Shown: positions 7,136 through 15,842 of the stretch, one piece after another
Layout: every line of letters starts with the position of its first letter
Numbering within the stretch: position 1 is the first letter of the stretch
Source: Chitinivibrionia bacterium
GTDB taxonomy: Bacteria; Fibrobacterota; Chitinivibrionia; Chitinivibrionales; Chitinivibrionaceae
Assembly: GCA_009779925.1 (NCBI GenBank)
Contig: WRAZ01000007.1
Coordinates: forward strand, 1 to 64,000
Reading direction: 5' to 3'
Length of the DNA stretch: 64,000 bases
Translations under genes and position numbers: made by a program
The notes under the pieces: generated by a model
Databases searched by the model: none
What the model was told of the DNA's origin: nothing
Seen by the model: only the letters and a program-made list of their open reading frames with translations

Positions 7136-8029
7136 ATGACCATAATAATACCTAATGATTACCACGCGCGCGAAGCATTGGCGCAAAGGCGAATACTTTG
7201 CGTCCCTGAAGCCGTCGCCCACAAACAGGATATAAGACCGCTTCGTATCGGCATTCTGAACATTATGCCCGAAGCGGAAAACTACGAATTTAACCTCCTG
7301 TTTCCGCTCGGCAGAAGCATTTTGCAGATTGAACCCGTGTGGATTAAGCTTCACAATCACCATTATTCGTCGTCCGATAACGCGCATTTGGAAAAACACT
7401 ACGTGAGTTTTGAGGAAGCCGTAAAGCACAGACATCTGGACGGACTTATAATAAGCGGCGCTCCCGTCGAACATCTCCCCTATCAGGATGTAAAATATTG
7501 GAACGAACTCTCTCAAATTATGAATTATGCGCGCACCGATATTGCTTCGACCCTCGGAATTTGCTGGGGCGGAATGGCGCTTGCAGGGTTCGTGGGAATA
7601 CCGAAAATCAATTATGAACGCAAACTTTTCGGAGTGTTTGAAACGCGAAACATTGACACAAAACACCCGATAACAGGAGAAATGGACGACATTTATTGGT
7701 GTCCCAACTCCCGACACGCAGGAATTGCCGATGAAGATTTGGAAGAAGCGGCGCGCAAAAATGTTGTAAACTTACTCGCTCACTCAAAAGAGGCGGGATA
7801 TTTAATATTCGAATCGACCGACAAGCGCTTTATTATGCACTTGGGTCATTTTGAATACGACGCAAACAGATTGGTAAAAGAATACGAACGCGACGTTGCA
7901 AAAGGCAGAACGGACGTTGTCGCGCCGCAAAATGTTGATTTAAAAAATCCCGTAAATCAATGGCGCGCACAAAATCTGGAATTTTTCTCGCAGTGGATAA
8001 GATATGTTTATGAAAACACGCCGTTTTAA
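7136..8029 (+). CDS. metA: Homoserine O-acyltransferase, probably O-acetyltransferase
   Basis: 297 residues, the usual MetA length. Catalytic Cys lies in LGICWGGMALAGF (about 142) and the His/Glu of the triad are in the FIMHLGHFEYD region. MetA acylates homoserine as the first committed step of methionine synthesis. The specificity loop reads SGAPVEHLPY: enzymes with Glu at this position (as in Bacillus) use acetyl-CoA, whereas succinyl-CoA enzymes have Gly, so acetylation is inferred. Homoserine would come from hom at 48327. The ATG follows an AAGGAAA ribosome-binding site and a consensus promoter motif. Confidence 0.94.
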   Translation: MTIIIPNDYHAREALAQRRILCVPEAVAHKQDIRPLRIGILNIMPEAENYEFNLLFPLGRSILQIEPVWIKLHNHHYSSSDNAHLEKHYVSFEEAVKHRHLDGLIISGAPVEHLPYQDVKYWNELSQIMNYARTDIASTLGICWGGMALAGFVGIPKINYERKLFGVFETRNIDTKHPITGEMDDIYWCPNSRHAGIADEDLEEAARKNVVNLLAHSKEAGYLIFESTDKRFIMHLGHFEYDANRLVKEYERDVAKGRTDVVAPQNVDLKNPVNQWRAQNLEFFSQWIRYVYENTPF

Positions 8030-8056
8030 CCGTTTTTTCACTTTAAGGGGAAAATT

Positions 8057-9178
8057 TTGAGTAAATCTCTTCCGAAAATAACCGTAATTGCGGGCAATAA
8101 TCAGTTTGAAATGCGCAACGTAAAGGGAGCGTTTGTCGAAAAATGCGAGAAATTGTTTCCAAATTCCACAAGCGAATATTTTGACGGAACGGGCGAAATA
8201 ACGTTCGGTGAATTTATTCAGAAAATTGCATCCCCTTCGATGTTCGGCGACACAAAAATTTTATTTTTGAACCACGCCGAGAACAAAAATGTCCTCGCAA
8301 ACAAGCATCATTACGAAACTTTTGAAAAAACAATGCTACTTTGCGCAGAAGAGGTCTTCGTTTTTGCAGAACTAAATGTAGAAGCCGCAGAAAAAACACC
8401 CAAAGGTTGCCTTTCGTCAAGCGAATTGATGGAAAGCCTAAAAGGGCTTACTAAAAAACACAGCGGCAGTTTTGCAGAATTTTGGACAATGAAAGACTAT
8501 GAAATCCCAAAATGGATAATCGGAAAAGTGCGCGAATATTACGACAGGTACATTAGCGAAGAAAACGCCGAATTGCTCGTAAAACTAAGCGGTGCAGACT
8601 TAGGAGTTTTAGATGGTGAACTGCGCAAATTCGACGCGACGCTCCCCCAAAAAAAGGAAATTACCGAAGATGATATTTACGAACTTACAGGTAATAACAA
8701 ACAAGTATCAACGCAAGAAATAGCGCAATTTATAGGCTTACGCAAATGGAACGATGAAGCGGTAGAGGCTTTCGACGATTTAGCAGGAAAAGACGGCGGG
8801 TTTGCAATACCTTTTCTGTCGGAATTATATCGAAAATTTTGGGTTTTGCTTAAAATTCGCCTCTTTGCCGACGAAAATCGCGAAAAAGCAAATGCTTATT
8901 TTAAGATGCACGACTACAAAGCAAAAAATCAAGCAGCATTCGATATTGCCGTCGCCTGCGGAATACTTAAAGAAGCACAACAAAAATCGGTGTTTCCTCA
9001 AGTAATAAAGCCAAAATTGCTAGAGCAAGCAAGTTTCTACACAAAAAAAGACCTGTTTGAAATAATAAAAATGCTCGCACAATATGACCGCGAAATAAAA
9101 AACGGCGAAATAAAGTCAGACGTACACAAAGAAACAATAAAAGAAATGTGTCGCCAAATCGTCAGAACCGGAAAATAG
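8057..9178 (+). CDS. holA: DNA polymerase III delta subunit (clamp loader)
   Basis: 373 residues. The pattern ITVIAGNNQFEMRNVKGAF, a degenerate AAA+ N-terminal domain, and a C-terminal helical collar domain (FAIPFLSELYRKFWVLLKIR, LAQYDREIKNGEIK) match HolA. The delta subunit opens the beta clamp during its loading. The start is a TTG at 8057 with an AAGGGG site 7 nt upstream; no ATG is better placed. It is followed by truA with only 1 nt between them, so the two are probably co-transcribed. Confidence 0.85.
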   Translation: MSKSLPKITVIAGNNQFEMRNVKGAFVEKCEKLFPNSTSEYFDGTGEITFGEFIQKIASPSMFGDTKILFLNHAENKNVLANKHHYETFEKTMLLCAEEVFVFAELNVEAAEKTPKGCLSSSELMESLKGLTKKHSGSFAEFWTMKDYEIPKWIIGKVREYYDRYISEENAELLVKLSGADLGVLDGELRKFDATLPQKKEITEDDIYELTGNNKQVSTQEIAQFIGLRKWNDEAVEAFDDLAGKDGGFAIPFLSELYRKFWVLLKIRLFADENREKANAYFKMHDYKAKNQAAFDIAVACGILKEAQQKSVFPQVIKPKLLEQASFYTKKDLFEIIKMLAQYDREIKNGEIKSDVHKETIKEMCRQIVRTGK

Positions 9179-9179
9179 A

Positions 9180-10046
9180 ATGCGGATTTTCGCACGAGCA
9201 GAATATGACGGCACAAACTTTGCAGGTTGGCAAATTCAGCCGCACGCAATATCTGTTCAAGAGGAATTGCAAAGAGCAATTTCGCAGATTGTCGGACAAA
9301 AAGTCGAAATTGTCGGCGCAGGAAGAACAGACGCAGGCGTTCACGCAAAAAATCAAGGTTTTCACTTTAACATAGACGATAACACCGTAGGGGCGGGGTC
9401 TGCCCGCCCTTCTGTCCGCCCTGATATTTATGCCGCATTTACGCATTTGGGCGGGCAAACCCCGCCCCTACAAATTACAAATTTCGACAAATTCGCATAC
9501 AAAATAAACAGTGTTTTACCGCCAACTATCGCAGTTTTTGATATGCAGAAAGTTGCAGACGATTTTCACGCAAGATTTTCGGCAACTGAGCGAATTTATC
9601 ATTATCACATATCGCTGAAAAAAAATCCGCTTTCATTTAATAATTCGGTATTTTTCGGCTACAAAATGGACTTGCAAAAAATGGAAAGCGAACTGAAAAG
9701 CATTATCGGCACACATTCATTTGAGTCATTTTGCTCGTCGAATAATCAACTCGACCATTTTCGTTGCACTGTAAATTCAGCCGAAATTGTAAAAATCGAC
9801 GAATATTCTTTCTACATAAAAATCGCCGCAAATCGCTTTCTTTACAATATGGTACGCTCTATTGTCGGAACGCTTGTTGATATTTCACGCGGGAAATTAA
9901 ATATTACAATGAGCGAAATATTGGCGCAAAAAAACAGAAAATTTGCAGGAACAACCGCACCTGCTAAGGGGTTGGTTCTGGAGGATGTTCGGTATGACGC
10001 CGCCGTTGATAATAAATTACCGCAAAATACACAAAAGGCGAAATAA
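9180..10046 (+). CDS. truA: tRNA pseudouridine synthase A with a repeat-encoded insert
   Basis: 288 residues. The catalytic motif GAGRTDAGVHA holds the nucleophilic Asp; RAEYDGTNFAGWQIQP and the C-terminal NRFLYNMVRSIVGTLVDI are family hallmarks. TruA modifies U38-40 of tRNA anticodon stems. About 28 residues between FNID and FDKFAYKINSVLP are encoded by an 85-bp palindromic repeat pair (9387-9471) and have no counterpart in typical TruA. The insertion falls in a loop after the first core strands. The 3' end overlaps the convergent VanZ-like gene by 83 bp. Confidence 0.93.
   Translation: MRIFARAEYDGTNFAGWQIQPHAISVQEELQRAISQIVGQKVEIVGAGRTDAGVHAKNQGFHFNIDDNTVGAGSARPSVRPDIYAAFTHLGGQTPPLQITNFDKFAYKINSVLPPTIAVFDMQKVADDFHARFSATERIYHYHISLKKNPLSFNNSVFFGYKMDLQKMESELKSIIGTHSFESFCSSNNQLDHFRCTVNSAEIVKIDEYSFYIKIAANRFLYNMVRSIVGTLVDISRGKLNITMSEILAQKNRKFAGTTAPAKGLVLEDVRYDAAVDNKLPQNTQKAK
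9387..9471. repeat. GTAGGGGC palindromic repeat pair inside truA
   Basis: Left arm GTAGGGGCGGGGTCTGCCCG and right arm CGGGCAAACCCCGCCCCTAC are in inverted orientation around a 40-nt spacer that carries no stop in the truA frame. The same arm sequences recur at 47430-47501 in intergenic DNA. Confidence 0.85.
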
Positions 10047-10374
10047 GGCTACCGATAAAATTTGCTATTATATCCCCGATGTCATTCCCCGAACGCCCCG
10101 GAACAAAAGATTGATGAAATTCGTCTAAAATTCCGAAAACCGTACCTGTAATAACAACCAACGCCCCCCAAAAAAGAGGTTTTGCAAGCCATTTTTCACG
10201 AGGTATCCATAAACAAAGAAATGTTCCCAAAGTGAAATAGGCAATAATGTGTTTTAATTTGTCGTTAAGTTCAAAAGCATTCAAAAACTCGTTGTCTCCG
10301 TGCAAAGAGGAAAGAGTGAAAATGACTATCATTATCAGAATTGCGGGAATTTTTCTTATTATATTTTTGCTCAC
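9964..10374 (-). CDS. VanZ-like membrane protein
   Basis: 136 residues with about four membrane segments. NDKLKHIIAYFTLGTFLCLW and the later GILDEFHQSFVPGRSGNDIGDIIANFIGSL motif are characteristic of VanZ-like proteins (named after a teicoplanin-resistance gene; general role unknown). The C-terminal 20 residues are Arg/Pro-rich and lie antisense to truA. A promoter-like motif at 10405-10419 and a GGAGCAAAG site precede the ATG. Confidence 0.82.
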   Translation of the reverse strand: MSKNIIRKIPAILIMIVIFTLSSLHGDNEFLNAFELNDKLKHIIAYFTLGTFLCLWIPREKWLAKPLFWGALVVITGTVFGILDEFHQSFVPGRSGNDIGDIIANFIGSLISPFVYFAVIYYQRRRHTEHPPEPTP

Positions 10375-10404
10375 TTTGCTCCTTTTTTCAACGCTATTCT
10401 GCGC

Positions 10405-10419
10405 GGTAAAATACTAATT
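10405..10419 (-). promoter_or_regulatory. Promoter-like motif of the VanZ gene
   Basis: Minus strand AAATTAGTATTTTAC. The TAGTATTTT core matches the window motif, while the GGC head is absent. Confidence 0.4.
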
Positions 10420-10463
10420 TCCAAATAGTAAATGGTCTTTTTTCTGTTCTTTTATAACCATTC

Positions 10464-12023
10464 TCAATACCCAACCATGCAATCAAAAATCTTTTTACCT
10501 TTATACTCTACCCACTTGAATTGTGGTTTCCCGATATTTTCATTATTGCGAAAATCGAAAGTAAGTAAAAAGCCCAGATTATTGTTTTTGCTTTCTAAAT
10601 AGTCGCAAAGTTGGTCGTATGCTTTTTCGTGTGCCGCTTCGCCATACCAGAGTTTGAGTTCCACAATAAATTGATCGGTAAAATAATCGACAACAACGTC
10701 CATTCGTCGAGCATTACGAGTTTCGCTTTCTATATGATAGAACCCTTTTCCGTTAATCAAGGGTTTCATATATGTCAAAAATAACATTCGACATTCGTCT
10801 TCTAAGAAGTTCTTGCCGCTTTCTTTGAAAAGTTCGTAGTAATGCTCCGTAAATTTTTGGACACAAAGCTCCATATCAAACTTGCTGTTTTCGATTATAT
10901 CTTCCGGAAGCACCCGATTTATGCTAATACCTTTCAATTGTTTTTTTATTGAAAAATAAGAACAAATAACAGTCTCAAAAATCAAATTATCTATTACTGC
11001 TTGTCCATTTTTATTGCGCAAAAAGCCAAATGTTATGCCTAAATCCATCGCTGGTTCTGCAGTATTGTAAACATAAGAATTCCCGTTTATTGCTATGTCG
11101 TATAGCAAATCGGCAAGTTCTTTGTTGCTGTCAATATTTTTACCCAAATCGTCAATTAATGTGCTTTTTTCTTGAAGAATTATTTTTACTGCTTCTTGAA
11201 CGCCTGCAACTGTCCAGCTTTTACTTACTTCTAAGCATTGACAAATTCGCGAAACAAGATAAGGATAGCCACTTGTATATTTGCGAATTTCTTGTGCAAT
11301 TTCTTCGATATTCATTCCTGTTTTATAGTCGTTTTCATATTCGGTAAGCATTGACGCTATTTCTTTGACATTCAACGACATATCAACAGTAAAGTTTATG
11401 GCTATATTCCAAGGCGAGTTTAGGCGTTTTTCACCATCTTTTAATTCGTGTATTCCGGCTGATACCATCTTTACTTTCAGGTTTTTGATGTCGTAAACAC
11501 CTGCCAAAATTACAGATTGAAATGTCGCACCAACTTTATCCGCTCTTTTAAGGTGTTTATCTCGTAGCACTCCGAGAAACTTTAAAAACAGAAGATTATT
11601 TGACGATTTATCTACTTCGTCTATCATTAGAACGAAGTTTTTTTCTTTGCAAACTTTACTCAAAAAGATGTCGAGAGATTTAAATGTAACAACCGAATCA
11701 TCCTTCCAGTCATCTGCTCCCGGCAATTTTCTTTCAGTAAAATAGTATGCGCATTTTTCAAGAAATCCTTGACAAAAACCTGTTTCCGACTCAAACATTA
11801 TATCGCTTGTAACTTCAAAACTTAAAGAGATTACAGTATATTTTGAAGAAAGATGTTTTGCGAGCAACCTAAGCGTTGTCGTTTTTCCGTATTGTCTGCC
11901 GCGATTTATGGAAAAATATCCTCCGTTTTCGACCAATTGTGAAATTTGCTCAATTTTCTCACTGACATCTGCCATATAATGTAAATTAGGCACGCAAAGT
12001 CCTGTTGTATTAAATTTACGCAT
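10464..12023 (-). CDS. AAA-type ATPase with C-terminal PD-(D/E)XK-like domain
   Basis: 519 residues. FSINRGRQYGKTTTLRLLAK (about 36-55) is a P-loop, VLMIDEVDKSSN is Walker B, and the C-terminus VVDYFTDQFIVELKLWYG followed by AYDQLCDYLESK resembles the nuclease-like PDDEXK domain fused to this ATPase family. Such proteins are common and multicopy in gut bacteria and some are considered mobile; their function is unknown. The reading frame is open to 12146, but a consensus promoter motif (12051-12067) and a GAAAGGGAAGA site lie inside that extension, so the start at 12023 (MRKFNTTGL) is chosen. Confidence 0.8.
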   Translation of the reverse strand: MRKFNTTGLCVPNLHYMADVSEKIEQISQLVENGGYFSINRGRQYGKTTTLRLLAKHLSSKYTVISLSFEVTSDIMFESETGFCQGFLEKCAYYFTERKLPGADDWKDDSVVTFKSLDIFLSKVCKEKNFVLMIDEVDKSSNNLLFLKFLGVLRDKHLKRADKVGATFQSVILAGVYDIKNLKVKMVSAGIHELKDGEKRLNSPWNIAINFTVDMSLNVKEIASMLTEYENDYKTGMNIEEIAQEIRKYTSGYPYLVSRICQCLEVSKSWTVAGVQEAVKIILQEKSTLIDDLGKNIDSNKELADLLYDIAINGNSYVYNTAEPAMDLGITFGFLRNKNGQAVIDNLIFETVICSYFSIKKQLKGISINRVLPEDIIENSKFDMELCVQKFTEHYYELFKESGKNFLEDECRMLFLTYMKPLINGKGFYHIESETRNARRMDVVVDYFTDQFIVELKLWYGEAAHEKAYDQLCDYLESKNNNLGFLLTFDFRNNENIGKPQFKWVEYKGKKIFDCMVGY

Positions 12024-12050
12024 ACTGTCTTCCCTTTCATAATTATGTGT

Positions 12051-12067
12051 AAAAATACGTTTTGCCG
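12051..12067 (-). promoter_or_regulatory. Promoter-like motif of the AAA ATPase gene
   Basis: Minus strand CGGCAAAACGTATTTTT, an exact motif match about 28 nt before the chosen ATG. It decides against the 41-codon N-terminal extension. Confidence 0.6.
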
Positions 12068-12241
12068 TGGGTGGAAATGGTGTGTTGAAAAGAAAACAAG
12101 CGAAATACGAAAAAAGGTTGTATATTGCTTGTGAACTAAAAAACATATTTTAGATACTTGCTTACGAGAGATTTGCTTAATATAGTATTTTCGATATTTA
12201 GAAAAAAAAATAGTTTTCATATTCACACATTTGACGAGTGG

Positions 12242-12257
12242 CATTTAGTATTTTCAT
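12242..12257 (+). promoter_or_regulatory. Promoter-like motif at the head of the glycan cluster
   Basis: CATTTAGTATTTTCAT, with the TAGTATTTT core of the window motif about 25 nt before the first GT32 start. It resembles the weaker versions at 10405 and 24195. Confidence 0.4.
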
Positions 12258-12280
12258 TGCAGAAGGAAGGAAATATCGAA

Positions 12281-13039
12281 ATGATACCAAAGAAAATTCA
12301 CTATTGCTGGTTAAGCGGCGATGAAATTCCCGAAATGTTGCAAAAATGTATGGCAACTTGGAAAGAAAAAATGCCTGATTATGAATTTATACTGTGGGAT
12401 AAGAGTAAATTTGATGTAAATTCCGTTCGTTGGGTAAAAGAGGCGTACGATGCAAAGAAATACGCTTTTGCTGCCGATTATATAAGATTTTATGCCTTAT
12501 ACAATTACGGTGGAATATATTTGGACACAGATGTCGAAGTATTAAAAACGTTTGATCCGCTTTTAAGCAACAAAAGTTTTATGGGATTTGAGTATATTTC
12601 AACACCGGAAGCCGCAGTAATCGGCACAGAAGCAGGCGTCAACTGGATAAAAAAATGCTTGGAATATTACAATGGTAAATCTTTTTATGATGAAAATGGA
12701 AATATAAGAAATTTGGCTGTTCCTATTATGATGAAAGCAAATTTGCAAAAACTTTATAAGCAAGAAATAAGGGATACATCGTCGATACAACATTTTGATG
12801 ACCTTGATTTATATCCGTATCAATATTTTTCACCAAGAGATCCATATAAAAACCGCATAAATGTTAACTCTGATACATATTGCATACATCATTCGGTTGG
12901 CTCTTGGTGCAATGGCGGACGAAAAACAATAAACAGATACAAGAATTTATTGCTAGTATATATATTAGGAAAGAGAAAGTACGACGAAATTTTGTTCCGA
13001 CACCTCTATAAAAGAATTAAAAAAGAAGTAGAAAACTGA
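12281..13039 (+). CDS. GT32-family glycosyltransferase (copy 1)
   Basis: 252 residues. It begins MIPKKIHYCWLSGDEIPE, with KKYAFAADYIRFYALYNYGGIYLDTDVEVL in the middle; the DTD is the DXD metal and nucleotide-sugar site of the GT32 (Och1/capsular polysaccharide synthesis) fold. It likely adds a hexose to an O-unit or capsule repeat. The longer frame from 12158 is rejected because GGAAGGAAAT sits right before the ATG at 12281 and the homologous neighbours start at the same MIPKKIHYCWL. It is the first of three tandem paralogues. Confidence 0.9.
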   Translation: MIPKKIHYCWLSGDEIPEMLQKCMATWKEKMPDYEFILWDKSKFDVNSVRWVKEAYDAKKYAFAADYIRFYALYNYGGIYLDTDVEVLKTFDPLLSNKSFMGFEYISTPEAAVIGTEAGVNWIKKCLEYYNGKSFYDENGNIRNLAVPIMMKANLQKLYKQEIRDTSSIQHFDDLDLYPYQYFSPRDPYKNRINVNSDTYCIHHSVGSWCNGGRKTINRYKNLLLVYILGKRKYDEILFRHLYKRIKKEVEN

Positions 13040-13078
13040 ATTACGAAAACTTATTTTTTCAATGGAAGGTAATTAACA

Positions 13079-13897
13079 ATGATACCTAAAAAAATTCATT
13101 ACTGCTGGTTAAGCGGCGAAGAATTTCCCGACAAAGTAAAAAAATGTATGCAGACGTGGAAAGATATAATGCCCGATTACGAATTTATCTTGTGGGATAT
13201 GGACAGATTTGACATAAATTCTGCTGATTTTGTAAAAGAAGCGGTTAACGTAAAAAAATGGGCGTTTGCCTCCGATTACATTCGCCTGCACGCGCTTTAT
13301 ACTGAAGGTGGAATTTATTTGGACACAGATGTTATTGTAAAAAAATCTTTCGACGGTTTTCTTGAGCACGACTTTTTTTCCGCCATAGAATTCTTTCCCT
13401 ACATAGGCAACAAAAATTTTATTGACCTTTATGATGACGGAACTGTAATGCAAAGAATTTCGGGGTATGCGTTGCAATCTGCAATTTTCGGCTCGGTTGC
13501 AGGGCACCCATTTCTGAAAGACTGCTTGAATTTTTATAAAGACAGACATTTTATTCTTCCCGACGGCTCTTTTGCCGATAAAATAATATCCCCCGATATT
13601 TGTGCAACTATTGCGCAAAAGTATGGTTTTCGCTACAAAAACGAGGAGCAGAACTTGGCGCACGGAATGATAATTTTCCCATCTTCAATTTTAGCATCGA
13701 ATGTATGGGGATTTACAAAAAATTCTTTCGCAATTCATTGTGCTGTTGGAGGTTGGCGCAGCAAATCTTTTTGGGGCAAACTTATCACGAACAACACTTT
13801 GGTTAGAAAATTAGTTAAGCGTCCACCTGTAATAAAAGACGAGTATGAATTTGTCCAAAACAGCCCTGTTTGGCAAGAATGCAAGGAGGAAAAATGA
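13079..13897 (+). CDS. GT32-family glycosyltransferase (copy 2)
   Basis: 272 residues, paralogous to its neighbours. It opens MIPKKIHYCWLSGEEFPDK, has KKWAFASDYIRLHALYTEGG and the DTDVIV metal-binding motif. The C-terminal half diverges (KNFIDLYDDGTVMQRISGYALQ), which suggests a different acceptor. It is preceded by GGAAGG and overlaps the next gene by 4 nt (ATGA), so the three genes are translationally coupled. Confidence 0.9.
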   Translation: MIPKKIHYCWLSGEEFPDKVKKCMQTWKDIMPDYEFILWDMDRFDINSADFVKEAVNVKKWAFASDYIRLHALYTEGGIYLDTDVIVKKSFDGFLEHDFFSAIEFFPYIGNKNFIDLYDDGTVMQRISGYALQSAIFGSVAGHPFLKDCLNFYKDRHFILPDGSFADKIISPDICATIAQKYGFRYKNEEQNLAHGMIIFPSSILASNVWGFTKNSFAIHCAVGGWRSKSFWGKLITNNTLVRKLVKRPPVIKDEYEFVQNSPVWQECKEEK

Positions 13898-14727
13898 TAC
13901 CGAAAAAAATTCATTACTGCTGGTTAAGTGGTGAAGAATATCCCGACGACATAAAAAAGTGTATGCAAACATGGACTGACATAATGCCGGATTACGAATT
14001 TGTCTTGTGGGATAAGAATAGATTCGATGTAAATTCCGTTGCTTGGGTAAAAGAGGCATACGAAGCGAAAAAATATGCTTTTGCGTCAGATTATATTCGT
14101 CTTTACGCTCTGTATAATGAAGGAGGAATTTATTTGGATACAGATGTTTTGGTGGGAAAAAGGTTTGATGCGTTTCTAAACTATGATTTTTTCACTTCGC
14201 TGGAAAACAAAAAAAAACGAAGACAAAGCGAAACCGTATGCCAAACATTCAACGAATTATCAGAGGAAACAGAAACTAAAATAAGTTCAAATACTTACGG
14301 ATTTCAAATAGCAGTCATGGGCGCAAAAGCAAAAAATGAATTTATCGGAGACTGTTTGAAATGGTATGAAGAACATAGTTTCAAACTTCCGGACGGAACA
14401 TTAAGAGACAAATTTTCAATAGGAATAGGACCAGACATTTGTTCTTCAATCGCCCAAAAATACGGTTTCAAATATGATACGCCGCAAGTTCAGTATTTCG
14501 GAAAAAACATGGTTGTGTTTCCTGCGAAATATTTTCCTAATGACCCGAACGTTGCTACAAAAGAAACGTATGCAGTTCATTTATGTAAGGGTGGTTGGGT
14601 GCCAAAGCTCTCTTTTTATTACATGTACAGAGTCTTTGCAAATAATATTTCAAAATTGAAAAATGTGTTCAAGAACAGAAATAAAAATCAGGCTTTTGAC
14701 GCTGTAAAAAAATTAATTACCGAATAA
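13894..14727 (+). CDS. GT32-family glycosyltransferase (copy 3)
   Basis: 277 residues. It again starts MIPKKIHYCWLSGEEYPDD and carries KKYAFASDYIRLYALYNEGG and DTDVLV. The central part has an extra charged stretch (ENKKKRRQSETVCQ). The start at 13894 is fixed by the AGGAGG site 4 nt upstream and by overlap with the previous stop. Sequence similarity between the three copies is highest in the first 95 residues, consistent with tandem duplication followed by divergence of the acceptor half. Confidence 0.9.
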   Translation: MIPKKIHYCWLSGEEYPDDIKKCMQTWTDIMPDYEFVLWDKNRFDVNSVAWVKEAYEAKKYAFASDYIRLYALYNEGGIYLDTDVLVGKRFDAFLNYDFFTSLENKKKRRQSETVCQTFNELSEETETKISSNTYGFQIAVMGAKAKNEFIGDCLKWYEEHSFKLPDGTLRDKFSIGIGPDICSSIAQKYGFKYDTPQVQYFGKNMVVFPAKYFPNDPNVATKETYAVHLCKGGWVPKLSFYYMYRVFANNISKLKNVFKNRNKNQAFDAVKKLITE

Positions 14728-14740
14728 AGAAAATCAAACT

Positions 14741-15820
14741 ATGGCAACAAAAAAAAACATCTCTAAAATATTGCAAAAATGTGTAAAATACATAAAAAAA
14801 CCGAACATTTTTTTCAGAGCAATTTTAAGAAACTGCGAAGATATTATTTATGCCGTTAAACACCGAGAAATAAAAACCAAATACGGAAATGAAAATCCCA
14901 ATTCTAAATTTTATATAATCGGATTTAACGCAGGTTGGACCGGAATTGCTTGGATAATTATTCATGTTATAGAACACATCAGGTATGCAAAAGATAAAAA
15001 TTATATTCCGCTTGTCGATTTACAAAATTTCAGTAGCCAATACATTTCTCCTGAAAATATAGACAAGGAAAACTTGTGGGAATATTGGTTTATACAACCG
15101 ACAGAATACGAACTGTCGGCTATTACAAATTGTAAGAATATTATTAAAAGCAGAAAAAGCTCGTTCCCAAATTACAAATACCAACTCAAATACTGGGACT
15201 ATAAAAATGAAACATATATAAAAAATTTACAATCCATATATAAAAAACACATAAAATTCAATGATAACACGCTAATGAAAATACAAAATTTGCAAAACAG
15301 TATTATAGGCGACAAAAAAGTCTTGGGAATAATGTGCAGAGGCACAGATTTTTCAAAGCAGAAACCGGCTAATCATCCAATTCAACCAAACGCGCAAGAT
15401 ATTATTGAGGAAGCGGAAATTATAATGAAGAAATACGGTTGCAGTCATATTTTTTTGTCAACTGAAGATAACGAGATTTACGATTTGTTTTTTGAGAAAT
15501 TTGGGGATGTTCTTTTATCTATACCGCAAAAAAGATTTTGCCAAAAAGATATTGAAGGGCAAACTTTTTTGTCTGATTTATCTGTCCCAAAAGAACGCAA
15601 AGAAATCGCATTTTCATATCTTGCGTCAATGTTCATTCTTTCAAAATGTGCATGCTTTACGGGAGGCATCACCGGTGGTTCACTTCTTGTGAAGATTATG
15701 AGCGACGGCTTTGAATTTGAACATCTTCACGACTTGGGAATATATCCCGACAATGTAAGTTTCGGCGAAGAATGGAAGCGCTTTTATGAAGAATTGTCGG
15801 GAAAAAGAACAAGAAAATGA
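14741..15820 (+). CDS. Fucosyltransferase-like glycosyltransferase
   Basis: 359 residues. The segment VLGIMCRGTDFSKQKP resembles the GDP-fucose binding HxRxxD-type loop of NodZ/protein O-fucosyltransferase-like enzymes, and HIFLSTEDNEIYDLFFEKFGD with a late CACFTGGITGGSLLV completes the GT-B donor half. It would be cytoplasmic, acting on lipid-linked glycan intermediates. The family assignment rests on motif shape only, and donor identity is inferred. It follows copy 3 of GT32 by 13 nt on the same strand. Confidence 0.55.
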   Translation: MATKKNISKILQKCVKYIKKPNIFFRAILRNCEDIIYAVKHREIKTKYGNENPNSKFYIIGFNAGWTGIAWIIIHVIEHIRYAKDKNYIPLVDLQNFSSQYISPENIDKENLWEYWFIQPTEYELSAITNCKNIIKSRKSSFPNYKYQLKYWDYKNETYIKNLQSIYKKHIKFNDNTLMKIQNLQNSIIGDKKVLGIMCRGTDFSKQKPANHPIQPNAQDIIEEAEIIMKKYGCSHIFLSTEDNEIYDLFFEKFGDVLLSIPQKRFCQKDIEGQTFLSDLSVPKERKEIAFSYLASMFILSKCACFTGGITGGSLLVKIMSDGFEFEHLHDLGIYPDNVSFGEEWKRFYEELSGKRTRK

Positions 15821-15842
15821 AACTTTTCATTGTTGCTTTTTT

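Noticed and set aside
12024-12146. N-terminal extension of the AAA ATPase (41 codons)
   Set aside because: The extension contains a consensus promoter-like motif and a ribosome-binding site for the internal ATG, so it is probably untranscribed or untranslated.
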